Shown: in pieces, positions 22,566-34,400 of the stretch | How positions within the stretch are numbered: the stretch's first letter is position 1 | How the letters are laid out: each line of letters starts with the position of its first letter | Assembly (NCBI GenBank): GCA_032209605.1 | Contig: JASFXZ010000005.1 | Span: 31,484,905 to 31,548,904, forward strand | Direction of reading: 5' to 3' | Length of the DNA: 64,000 bases | DNA from: Mactromeris polynyma | Taxonomy: Eukaryota; Mollusca; Bivalvia; Venerida; Mactridae | The notes under the pieces: generated by a model | What the model was told of the DNA's origin: nothing | What the model saw: only the letters and a program-made list of their open reading frames with translations | The model's database searches: none | Made by a program: the position numbers and the translations under genes

Positions 22566-22987
22566 TTAAAAAACGTAAAAAATGAAACAATATTGCGCGA
22601 TTGTTTTCATGTATCCCTACGTAAGAACATACGAGGGGCTGTCAAAAAGTTCCATGAATAGTTTAATATTTTATTATTATGCCGCGTAAATTACCCAACA
22701 ATGATTAATTCCATAAGAGCAATTATGGATTAACACAAAAAGTCTTGCAATGTATTATTTAATTCCATTTTGTGATGAAGTATCATTATATTGTAGCCAT
22801 AGTACTTAAAATCATGTTCGTTAACCCGGTGCGCTTTTACGTCACAATACAGTTTCATTAAATGATATCTAACAAAGATATTGAATTAGAAACTTTGCAT
22901 GAGTAAGAATGACATCATATCGGTGATTTTATGACGTCATTGAAATATGTCAGCACAGTAGTGTCAGCCATTTTGAATTAAAACACG

Positions 22988-23170
22988 ATGGGTAAAATTC
23001 AAAGACATTCTATAAAGTAGAAAATAGAGGCTACTACGGCGATGAATGTATGTCAAACGTGGTGTCAACGCATTAAGGACGGTCGAAATGATGCGGTCGA
23101 TGACAAACCGGAGGGGGGGGGGAGGGGCGCTCAAAAGCAAAACAACGCCAGACATCTTCACAGATTCCCG
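22988..23170 (+). pseudogene. Mariner-like transposase, N-terminal part
   Basis: After an ATG (MGKIQRHS) and one stop the frame gives CQTWCQRIKDGRNDAVDD, like the second DNA-binding helix region and the linker of mariner transposases. A run of G interrupts it. Confidence 0.55.
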
Positions 23171-23399
23171 GACTTAATCCAAACCGACAGAAGGCATTCA
23201 TCAGGCACGTGACTTCATTCATTATTAAATCAAAATAACTTGGAATGCAATATGTAAGTGTTAGACGGATCCTGATACGTCTTACTGATGGACAGGTAAC
23301 AGCTAGAGTACAAGTCTAGACATTGCTTAGCACGTCATTTATTCGTGCGGACAATGCCCCGGCTATATTTAGGAACATTCACCATAGCTACCAGATTTA

Positions 23400-23580
23400 G
23401 CATCGGCTGTTCTGTTTGCGCAGATAGAACACATACTCAGGGGTATTCATTACGGCAGTTTATCAGAATTGTGCGCCGTGGTTCAGGACGCGTTACCGTC
23501 AGTTTAAGGAATACGTTTTTACGGCGCATTTCAATCTTGGGTTATGCGTCATGAAAAGTGTTATGTACGATATTTAAAAA
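23400..23580 (+). pseudogene. Mariner-like transposase, C-terminal part
   Basis: The frame reads RGIHYGSLSELCAVVQDALP, a stop, then GAFQSWVMRHEKCY, resembling the end of mariner/Tc1-type transposases. The DDE/D catalytic middle is missing. Confidence 0.55.
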
Positions 23581-23740
23581 AAAAAGAGTAATGAATGGTG
23601 TGTACATTTCTGAAAACACTGGCTACATTTAGTGATTGTTTTGAGCCAGTTTCACCTAGTTTTCAGTGCAGTGGAAATATCAATTAACGTAGGTGTGCCG
23701 GGTTAGTGATGGTGATGTTACCATGGATATTGTAAATAGA

Positions 23741-23765
23741 ATCTGGGACCAATATGGTCCCAGAT
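23741..23765. repeat. Perfect hairpin
   Basis: ATCTGGGACCA, ATA, then its exact reverse complement; an 11-bp stem inside the mariner-like element. Confidence 0.8.
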
Positions 23766-24564
23766 AGAATATGTTATTAATTAGCAGTATTCTTATTTCA
23801 CCATTATGTCAGTAATATGTTTGTCTATTATTAGTCCTAAGTTAAGCTTATTGTGTATATTAATAAAAAAGATACAACACTATTCCTGGAACGTTTTGAC
23901 CGTCTTTCGTTGGAGGACAAATAAATGTAGCGTGTGTAGTTTCTCATTTTGACGTTATACAGTGTTCATGTTGTAAAAGTAACAATCGTAACAGTTTGGA
24001 TGTTTAGAATCAATACAAACTTCCATCGATGACTCGTGCTTGTAAATAGACTCGGTGAGCTACATGAAGTTGTGTGGTCCGAGTGATCTGTAATGTAGAG
24101 TTCAAACAGAAACATTCCCCAAAAATATTGATTGGTCTCCTTGTATGAAACATTCACAGTGTCATAAAGTGTCATTTATTTGCAGTTCAACTATGCTGAA
24201 AAAAACTTGTATCGTTTAAAGTAAATCGAAATTCGAGTATGCGTTATAAACCAGTTAAACCTATTACAGCTCTATACTTAAACTCTTCTTGAAGTTAATT
24301 GTGACCAAATCGGCTGATGTGATCATTACTCGTATTTATATTACAAACATTTGTCAGGTACGTACCTACCTGTGCGCAAGGCACGCACTTGCGTACTCAT
24401 GGTTATGAAAAGTAGTAACAATTAAACGTCTAAGAATATTAATAATTAACAGACTGAGTTAAAATATGTATGCACTGTGGGGTATAAACTTTCTGAAAAA
24501 CTTCAACATGTGCCGAACATGACACCACATTGCTTTACAAACGTTCTAGAAAACAGAATTTTCA

Positions 24565-24578
24565 GGGGGGGGGGGGGG
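24565..24578 (+). repeat. Poly-G tract (14)
   Basis: Fourteen consecutive G. Other long G or C runs lie at 29524, 55157 and 55579. Confidence 0.9.
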
Positions 24579-24894
24579 CATGCCTGACCCCGTCAGATTT
24601 ATTGCGCGTACATTAGATATTCTGTGGTATCGTGTGTAGTTAGTCAGTGCCTCGTTAGCCGAATTTGGCTGGACATAAAATATGTATATATGTTTATGTT
24701 GTACATTGTTCTGTACTCGTTTATGCAGGTACATTTTCAATACTACGATTTTGACAAGTATGCGGGTGCGGAATGGCGAGTCTTACCCGAAATACACCCA
24801 TCTTCCCGATGTTAAAAGCTCGTGTTTTGGAAAAAATATGTGATGTAAAGTGTAACATTGTGAAGTGTTCCTGTGAAGTGTGTTCTTATGTGTT

Positions 24895-25010
24895 TAATAT
24901 GTGAAGAGTGTTATTATTCAAAATATAGTGTTATCAGTCAAGATATACGGTTATCAGTCAATATATAGCGTTATCAGTCAATATATAGTGTTATCATTCA
25001 TATAATTGGA
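24895..25010 (+). repeat. Short tandem repeat, about 22-bp unit
   Basis: GTTATCAGTCAATATATAG-like words recur four to five times with small changes. Confidence 0.8.
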
Positions 25011-25373
25011 TTTTAATTCGTAAAATTGGATTCAAGTCATCAGATCGGTGAGTCTGATTACAATATGCTCATACAACTAACCATTGCTGCATGTTCTATC
25101 TTACACTTCACGTCCTGCACGTTCCAATCACAGTAGTATTTGTTGTGGTTTGACTTTTCAATACGTACGGGTTGTATTTTAAACCGGCAACAACACCCGG
25201 ACAGAAACATTCGTTGATAAATCATCTTTGTTGTTGCATTTTCCTACAATAATTATTGACATGGTCACTGTGAGCTTTAGTACACTTTAAAAGAAAATGA
25301 TAAAACTGCACAAATTAATTGTGTAATAGCTGGTTTCTGTACTATTGTAAAGTTTTGCTTGTTTTTATTATTA

Positions 25374-25521
25374 CAGTAAAATCTCACCTAAAGACCACCT
25401 CGACGATAACATGATTTTCAAGTCCATTTTTATTGTTTTGCTCTTTATTCAACCTCAATATTAAGACCACATGAATATTTAGATCAGTTTTCAAGGTGGT
25501 CCTATTATTGAGGTTTTACTG
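25374..25521. mobile_element. MITE, pogo-like terminal repeats
   Basis: It starts CAGTAAAATCTC and ends GAGGTTTTACTG, flanked by TA on each side. Internally it carries AAGACCACC/GGTGGTC words. Non-coding. Related copies are at 35157, 38356, 53062 and 58512. Confidence 0.7.
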
Positions 25522-26339
25522 TATTTATATAAACGTACGGGAACAAATTACACTGAAGCACTTTTCTGATTGGTTACTCTACGTAGCTCCTGCTTATTCA
25601 TTTCTACCATGAAATACATCATTTAATCAATTTATGTTCTACAGTATTTGTTTTGAAAAATATGGCAATGTAAAAGGTGAACAATAAGAAAGTTTTATTT
25701 GTGCTAATCGAATAGAAGAAACATTGTGTATTTAACAAAGGTGTACATAGATCAAACTTCTAATGAGCTGGTCGCGGTCTTCAATTCACATCCACATTCT
25801 TGTCCCATCTCAGTCACTTTAATATTATTTGTATAATTTATGTTTGAACTTGAGACGTTGGTATTTTTAAGATGAAGTTAAACTTTGAAATATGTTTATG
25901 TTTACTTTAATGTGCTGAAAATGATAAGTAAATCTTGCCAGCCGATGTGTGATGCTTGTATGCTTCATGCAGGAAAGCACGTTCTAAATTCTCTTTTCCA
26001 TTAGGGGTTTTAACCTGACACTAGCTCAGTAGATGTAGTTATGAATTGTTCATACACGGTCCCTTGTAGGTTCAATTTGATACTTGCTTCTAACTTTGAG
26101 TAATTCTATATAACTTGGTGATATCTTCATTAATTTCATGTAATTCAGTTTATTTCTATATATTTTGCCAAATGCCAAATTTAATTGGTTGCTATGGCGT
26201 CGTATTATATTATGTTTGGCTTATTGAAAAGTAATTTATCCATGTTACATGGAATAGCAAAGGACTGCAAACGACTTTCTAATGTATGCAGGCAGATATG
26301 GTTGGAACTAGTGTAAACAGAAACAAAATCAAGTCATTG

Positions 26340-29300
26340 TCATTTGAAATTTTTATTAAATATTTTTTTCATATCACTCAAAAATATTAAATAAATCGGT
26401 ACAAAGAAACAATCACAAATATGAGTAAATCATCACAAAAAATATTTACATTATTTTATACAAGATTAAAATGGCAAAAGGGAAATTTTCAATATGAAAC
26501 AATGTCATATTATTGTCACAGGAAAACATTGAAAATAATAATTAAAACAAATTTCTCCCTATGAAATCGTTCTGATTTTGTAAATCTCAGTCAAGGAAGA
26601 ATAAAAAATAAATTGCAATATCTTTATTTACAAAAAATCATTTAAATAAAAATGTACATATACAAACAGAAACTGATAAAAAATACAAGGTTGCTGCTTC
26701 ACAAGGCAATGGAGTAGGGAAATAGACTGGAAAGAAACATTTGTAACACATAAATATGCAACTTAAAATATACGGTTTAGGTCTTACTAAAATATAATAA
26801 AATACTTTTGTTAAAAACAGGTGCTTAGTTAATAAGTATAACGGCAAACGCCCAGTTATTCAGCATATTATAAAGTAAAAAATGTGTTATTTGCAAACTA
26901 GCATAAGTAAATGGAAGCAACAATTCAAGCCATCAAGTAAGGAAATTTAGTCAAACCAGAACAACTCAACGTTAGAATGATTTCAATGTATCTCTCAACC
27001 TATCAAACTCCATAGTGTAAATTACATGTATAAAATCATGAGCAAACCCTACAGAGGGAACACATATCCACGCAATAGATATGTGAGTTTATATATAAAT
27101 ATACATACAAAATGGAACCAGTTCAAACATGAATCTCACCAAAAACATGCTGTGAAAGGAAATGTTTAAGTAATCTTCGAGAAATATATTGGTTACAGTT
27201 CAGTGTAAGCAAAGCTGAAATGAACGCTATAATTTTCATTCACTTTATAAAGTTTTGAAAAAATATAAAAATGATTAATGAAGATTATGTCAGAGGTTTT
27301 AATTCAAGAACACAATACATTCAGATCTAATACTGTTAGACAGATTAATGTCATTAAAGAAAAAGTTGCCTTATCTAAGATTCAATATAATCTTCAAATA
27401 TATTGTGCATTTCAATATGTAGCGCATGAATAACAGTTCTGAGATCTGAACTTCAACCATCTCACTTAGTTAGGGATAAATATACACAAAATCTGATCCT
27501 ATATCCACAAAAACCTCATTATGAGCACTTTCTCAAACTAAAACCATTAATGAGTTTTCACTCAAATCTGCATTCAAGAACATGTTTCAAGTATAAGATA
27601 TGTCTCAGACCAACTTCGAATATTAAAAAGCAATATCAACATTTGAGTTGAGATATCTCTCAATGTTTAGTGAATATTACCTGATTGAAATCTCAAATAG
27701 TTTTAGTGAATAATCAAATTTGATAGGAAATATGTGATTTTGTGAGAATATAGGTATGACTCTTGTTTCAAGAAATATCTAAATCTTTGTCAGAATTTGC
27801 TTTTTCAACAGACATAATCAATTAAACAAATTGACTTTTTATATACTAGGATAAACATGTCACAATCTTGTTCATGTAGAATCATTTACTGGATATTTAT
27901 TGTCTGCATAGCAAATTATAGGTCATGAAACTAATATCAGTCATGAAACCAGAGATTGGCTTCAGGTCAACACAGGCAAGGTGTACATAGTGTTTATAAT
28001 TATACCAGTTGTTAAACACAAGTGGAAAATTTCATTCACAAAACTTTGTCAGACAGAACAAAAGCAAACTTGCCCACAATTCGCTAACCATACCCTGTTT
28101 AGAATTTTATAATCATATGATTTTGAAATAATGTTTTAAATGGATGTAAAGATGACAAACAATGTGTAAGGTGTGGGGAAATGTCTGAACACACATCTAG
28201 TACTACAGGTACCACTACACTGTTAGGTTTGAGCAAAAATATTAGGAATGTTGCTGATTGCTTTCAATGTGTAGCTAGTACAATGAATTACTAAGTGAAT
28301 GGATACTTATATGAATTGTTATACCGAAAATGACTCATTGTAACTAAGATTAATCAACAAAATATATCAATAATCTAAGTAAACAATTCTAAAAAGATTT
28401 AATTAGCTAAAGATAAAAAATACTCAATTACTGATAATGTTCAAATAATATCACACCATCAAATCAGTATGATAATAATTCAATTAAAAACTATTAAGAC
28501 GACAGATCAACCAAAATGGATTAAAACTGACACTAACACTACTAAAAAAATAAATTCAAGAGTAAAATGAAGTAATGATCAACATCAGACTATCCTTAAA
28601 ATAGTTAGTTTGTCATAACACAACCCATCACAATTATGCAATTAATATTCCATTTATAATATTTTACTGTCATTCAAGTTTCTATTATAAATAACATAAC
28701 ATTACATATAGTTTATTGGCATAAAATACTTGCATACATATAGCCAAATAAACAAATGTACATGAGTATTGGCAGTATTTTTAACATCTTTATAATTCTA
28801 ATTTCTTTCTTTAAAAGTGAAAAATATTTTTGCTACTTAATTTGATTGATTTTGAAATATAGGCAGCGCCAAAAGAAAAGTCCCCATTCAAGTCACCTCA
28901 AAAAATTATGACTGGGTACCATTTTCAGGAGAATGCAAACAAATTTCTTTTAAGAATGGCCTAATGGTAAAAAGCTGTTTTAAAGATAGAAAATTTAGCT
29001 GTACTGTAGAACAGTAGCTGGGTATGCCATACAAACATTAAAATGGACATACATTAATACAACATATAGGATGAAAATAAGACAAATAATTTATTATGAG
29101 ACAAAATTGTTAACAATGAAAATAATATACACAGAAATCCCTGCAACTAACTAAATGGAGGTAGATATAATTAAACAGAAACATAACGAATAGTTCAATA
29201 CTATGAAATAAAACTTATACTACATCTTAATCTATTGTACCATATCAAACACTTCAGTAAGAGATTACTATTTACAGATCAAAATTTCTTAGAATATGGA

Positions 29301-31253
29301 TCTGCGTCAAATATACCAGTAAATACAAGTCATAAGTTTTATTCAATCAGCCACAATTAGTGTATGTTGTTACTAAAAAATACCAAATATTACTTAAATG
29401 ACTTATTGACAGAAACAAAGCAATATAATACGTGGTAACAAGAATTGAATCATTACTACAGGTCATAAACAGGTCTACAGAAGGCTCATAATTTGGTAAC
29501 AATGTTGTTTAACAAATGTGGAAGGGGGGGGGGGGGGGTAGAGCTTTAGACTGGTATACAAAGACAAGTTTTCTAGATCAACACTGACAGTTAAAACAAC
29601 TACCCAACTATCAGTATAATACAATACATATTAGATCCTACATAGTATATGTTGGAGCACGTGGCCTAAGACAATAAACTATAAAACATATAAAATAATT
29701 ATGTCAACCAGTGTAGCCAAGTTGTTTATGGGGGGACAAATAACAAGAATAAGTATAAAATTTTGTGTAGATACTCATTGAGTTATGACCTTTTACTGGT
29801 TGTTTTCAAATTTTTGTTGACTGACAAAATATAAAATCTTCTATTTGTATACATTTTCAAATTAATTCAGATAAATTACAAACATGAAGAAACAAATAAA
29901 GATAAGATGTTTGAGCAATATATTTTATTCTATTGATTATGCATATTTTGCCCTAAACTTCAGAAAAACTGCTCTAGGAACAATGAGGACATTTGAAAAT
30001 ATAAAAATAATCTTTAAAAGTTTAAAATATCAATGAATTAGATCAAACAGATCGATTAGATTTATGCAGTAACACTTTAATGAACAAGAAATTATCAGTA
30101 GAACCGATGGATGCTCCCCGAAGTATGTGAAAAATCATTGAACCGGAACATGCCAACAATATGCATATCTCCTCTTGGTAGTGAAGCTTCAGATAGTTTC
30201 ATTTAATTCCGGTCAGTAACTGCTGAGAAACAGTGCAGGGACCCAAGTGGGATGAATGCCTACAAGCAGTACTAACGCAGGCTTGTTTTTTAGTGCCTCT
30301 ATATGATCCTTCTTCGGGGAGCATAACAATAATGATCACAATTAAGGCATATAATAATGATGTCAAAAACATGATGTGCAGTTTTTTTAAATATGCATTT
30401 CTGCACTCAAAGTAATGACTTAGTGAAAGTATGACAAGATGAATCAATAAAGTTACAAATTCAATCTGATATATACACTTTAAAACACCATATGTCAACA
30501 CTTTTCCTAAAACAAAAATGAGCAAAAAGATGCACACACAATCATGTGACTAATTATAACTTGATATCACCTGATATATAAATGCACAAAATTGATATCA
30601 ATCAATATTGTACATAGTTCAAACATGTTCACAACACTGCTTTTAGCATATCTTTATAAGCATATATTGATATATATATAATTATATATGTGTATTATAT
30701 GTTATAAGTATCACAGTCAATATAATTTATATGAAATGTGAATAAAATAAATTAAAGAATAAAAATATTAGTAAAGCCAGTGAGAAATTTGAAATTTATA
30801 ATATAATTTTCCAGATGTAAAAGATAAAGAAATGCAATTATATTGCACAAGTCTATACATCTAAGTTGGGTGTAGGTCCATAGTAGTGTATTGTACTTCA
30901 ACGATAGCCTTGGTTCCAGTCTGTTGAAATTTCTATGTCATCTTAAGAAATATTGATAAAACATGTAGAAATTTCAAATAATTTTCAGAATTCAGAGCTC
31001 AACACAAGACATCTGTTTTAGTGCAGAATAACTTTATAGATATATAAGAATTAAGTTTAGTTTTTAGCACTGGTCAGTTAGGTTACTTGAACAAATCACT
31101 AGCTGAAAAACCTCGTCATTGACAGAACACGGCCAAAACATTCGCAAGAAATTGTACACAGCAACCAGTATCCCTTTCATGGATCAAAATGAATGTCACT
31201 GCACCAAGCCCAAAGTGTCCATCAGAATTATCTGCTGTGTCTTCTGAATTCTA
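26340..31253 (-). other. Putative long 3' UTR of the KCNT-like gene
   Basis: From the stop codon at 31254 the downstream 4.9 kb lacks the MITEs and SINEs common in the introns. It is rich in T on the transcribed strand and has no other gene. An AATAAA on the minus strand near 26353-26358 could end it. This is inference; an earlier AATAAA near 26624 could also be used. Confidence 0.35.
29524..29538 (+). repeat. Poly-G tract (15)
   Basis: Fifteen G on the plus strand, hence C15 in the putative 3' UTR transcript. Confidence 0.9.
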
Positions 31254-31451
31254 TCAGACAACAGTTCCTTTAACAGCACATAATGGAGGTTCTATAGTGT
31301 TACTATGATTAGACATATCATCTTCATCATCAGTTGGTAACTCAAATGTTGGAATAATCTTATTTCTTTCAGTATTTTCACTTGTAGTTTTATCATTCTC
31401 TGTCATTTCATCGTCTGTCTCATCGCTATCGTCCATGTATATTATTGGAAT
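31254..31451 (-). CDS. KCNT: KCNT last coding exon
   Basis: It begins [16 protein letters not shown], has a second acidic run (PTDDEDDM) and ends CAVKGTVV with TGA at 31254-31256. A Ser/Thr at -2 and a hydrophobic last residue form a class I PDZ-type ligand. Confidence 0.88.
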   Translation of the reverse strand: MPIIYMDDSDETDDEMTENDKTTSENTERNKIIPTFELPTDDEDDMSNHSNTIEPPLCAVKGTVV

Positions 31452-34400
31452 CTGTAATAACAACATAATATTGTTATTTATATCATATATGACATCATAT
31501 ATGACATTGTGGACATGTTATAACACACATGTGCATCATCTTCAATAATTCACTAGTGAAATTACAAATGGTGTGACAACACAATTGCCTTACAGTGATG
31601 CTATCACCTTAGTTGATCCAAGGCTGTGTCATACCAAAGACCTAAAAAATGGTACTGGTAGTTCTATTGCATGGCAATCAGTATATATTAAAAGGGTTGT
31701 ATCGGGAGACAAATAAGTTCAGGTAAGAATCTGTTGGTGGATACCTTGTTGGTCACACAAGAGCTTTGTAGCTCATGTAATTTGTTGATCATATGAAACA
31801 TTAAATACAGCTTCTTTATCTTTATGGTGAAGAAGTTAATCTTTACCAATAAGATATTTATTTTCAATTCATGATGTAAACATTATAACTTCGTAAATTA
31901 TTGTGTTTTAACCTCGTCTTCAGAAAAGATAAAAACTTTCTAATGGCTGATTAAATAAATTCCACAAATTATGGCTACTCATGAAATAACATATCCTGCA
32001 TATTACATATAGCCTGAACTGTTAACCACAGCTGGCAATGGCAGATCTCTTAAGTGAATGTTATAGACAGGTGGCCACTGTTCAGGGGTATGAAGGTATG
32101 GCATCAGCATTTTGTACATATAGTTCCATACAGACTCAATATATTCATTAAAATACTAACGTTGGCATCATTCTAAACAAAATCTTTGAAGGACATATCC
32201 AGTATTATATGGCTGTTAATGTAAAAGCTCTATTCACAACACATTGTATATGTGATTCATTTCATAATTATATTTGCCCAACCTGGTGCATGAGCACCTA
32301 GCACAATGTTGACATTAGTCGAAAACTATTACCGTATATTACCGGCCATAAGTCGATCTCAGCCATAAGTCGAGGGTGTAGTTTTGTCTGTAAAAAGGGA
32401 AATTTAGGCTTACCCCTTCCATAAGTCGAGGGGGGACTTAGGCAGGATGAAAATAGACTTTATGATTCGACGGCCAACTCGTGATCTCCCGATTTTCAAG
32501 TAAACATAATAAATTTTTGTTATGGGGTATTTTTCAGTTCATTGTCCGACTGGTTCTGCAATTAGACTGGTTCACTGCAATTACTTGCCAAACTGATAAC
32601 CGAAAGTGTAAAATCGGGATATCAGTCAGAAATAATCTCTAAATACTCTCTAAACCATGGAATCAAGCACTTGGTGACACTGATCAAATATGATGTGACT
32701 CTCACTTGTCATGTTGTTTATTCAAGTTTCACACATTTCTATTGTATTCAGATATGAAAATTGGCAATAAAATTGTTAACTGGCAACTCTTTTAAAGGGA
32801 TGACCCCCAGATTATGAGTTAAATTGCAGAATATTGCTATTAATAGCGTATAATATGGATGAAGACATTACATGATATTAGCAATATAGCAGTGATTCGG
32901 TGGTGTCAGTTCTTAATTTTAAGCCCAGTTTAGGTTACCAACTGGTCGTATTCTGTTTGATATTCATCTGTTACTCGTCCATAAGTCCACCAGTGACTTT
33001 TGGTGATTTTTTATCAAAAAAAACCTCGACTTTTGGCCGGTTATATACGGTATATGATTGTTTCAAACCTTATTATTTCCATCCTTCACAAGTCTTCCTT
33101 TTGTTTTAACGACAGTATCGCATGATTGGATCTCTGAGTTATCTGCCCCTGTTGGTTCCTCTCGTTTCTAGGGTCAGAGATATAAATGGTAAATTATGAA
33201 TCAGAGTGTATAATGACAATCCTGTGTATAGGATCAATTTGAGGTAAAACACTTTTAAATCCAAAGTAACCCTCACAGAATAATACATGACATCAGAAGA
33301 GTAAATGACAAAATTTTTAGTTCTGATAAAAACAACCAAGATTTACAAAATTGTATGTTTTATATATCATGTCCAATTACCAAAAGGTATAGCGTTGACC
33401 ACTTTCCTCAAGTAATCAATGATTCATGGGTTGCTTTATTCATATACGGCCATAGTTATGACAAAAAGAAATTGAGGATAATTAAGATGTTTGATAAAAA
33501 ATTTGTAATATTTTCATCTTATCTAATTCATTCATGGGCTTTTTCTAAGGGTTTTGGGAAATATGCTCTGGGTCAAATAAGGAATGTTCTTCATAATCAT
33601 TTGTCTAACTTAATTGGGTGTAAAACTTCGAAATATTAAATCATTGTGAATAACTATTTCACTTTTGCTACTTCTACTATCAATAAAGAATATATATTGC
33701 AGATACTTCATGAAATTGTAAATATCCAAAAAAAATCTGGACTCTTCAGATTCCTGTCTGTGAAAATAGGGCCCATTTAGCGTATGAAAAGGGACTGAAA
33801 TTCAGTCCTGTGGGACAGCTAGAGGAAAGCCCTTGTATAATATAAAGAATCTGTTCTTGTGTCTAACAAATGGATAGCACTTACATGAGGCATCTGTTTC
33901 CTTTCATCAATCAAAGGTGAAGGTTGGGGTGACAGAGAGCTGGGTCGTATCAAGTATCTAAAATATAACATTACAATAGTTTGTATATCAGAATGTGTAT
34001 ATGTTCATGTCTTCTGTTCCTTTAAGGTGGCTAGGTACTTTGTAAACTATGTGGCATGCAAAGTAAATTAAATACAATACTAAGGGAGGCGTTATGGTCA
34101 AGGGGTAGTGCACCCAACTCCTGGATCCATAGGTCGTAAGTTCAAGCCCCGCTTAGAGCAGAGTTTAATCACAAAGTTCGCAATTCCTGCATTTAGCACA
34201 AGAACTGGTTAGTAATCCAGGAGGCAGTAATCTTGAATGATTAGTATAAGTTGTAAGAACTTGTTTTATAATAGATGTAAAATAAAAAAGTTCAACCAAA
34301 CAATACTTACATGACATCCCCCAGTTTGAGCTGTAAGTCATACCCTGGATTTATTATAACATATGATATTGTATCTCTCTTCTCATTCTTCTCATCTGAA

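Larger units (their letters stand above)
14687..22850 (+). repeat. Tandem duplication, unit 2
   Basis: This is the second copy of the unit described at 1187-14668. It carries gene B and lacks the LINE and DIRS-like insertions. The stretch 20520-22430 has no counterpart in unit 1. Confidence 0.8.
22631..23910 (+). mobile_element. Decayed mariner-like DNA transposon
   Basis: Imperfect 23-base terminal repeats lie at 22631-22653 (ACGAGGGGCTGTCAAAAAG..) and 23888-23910 (reverse complement, GGAACGTTTTGACCG..). The span of 1280 bases is the usual mariner size. Between them are transposase N- and C-terminal pieces with the catalytic centre deleted. A TA precedes the left end. It cannot move by itself. 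Confidence 0.7.
23911..25373. other. Intergenic, no gene seen
   Basis: Apart from a G14 run (24565-24578) and a short tandem repeat (24895-25010) nothing was recognised. Confidence 0.4.
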
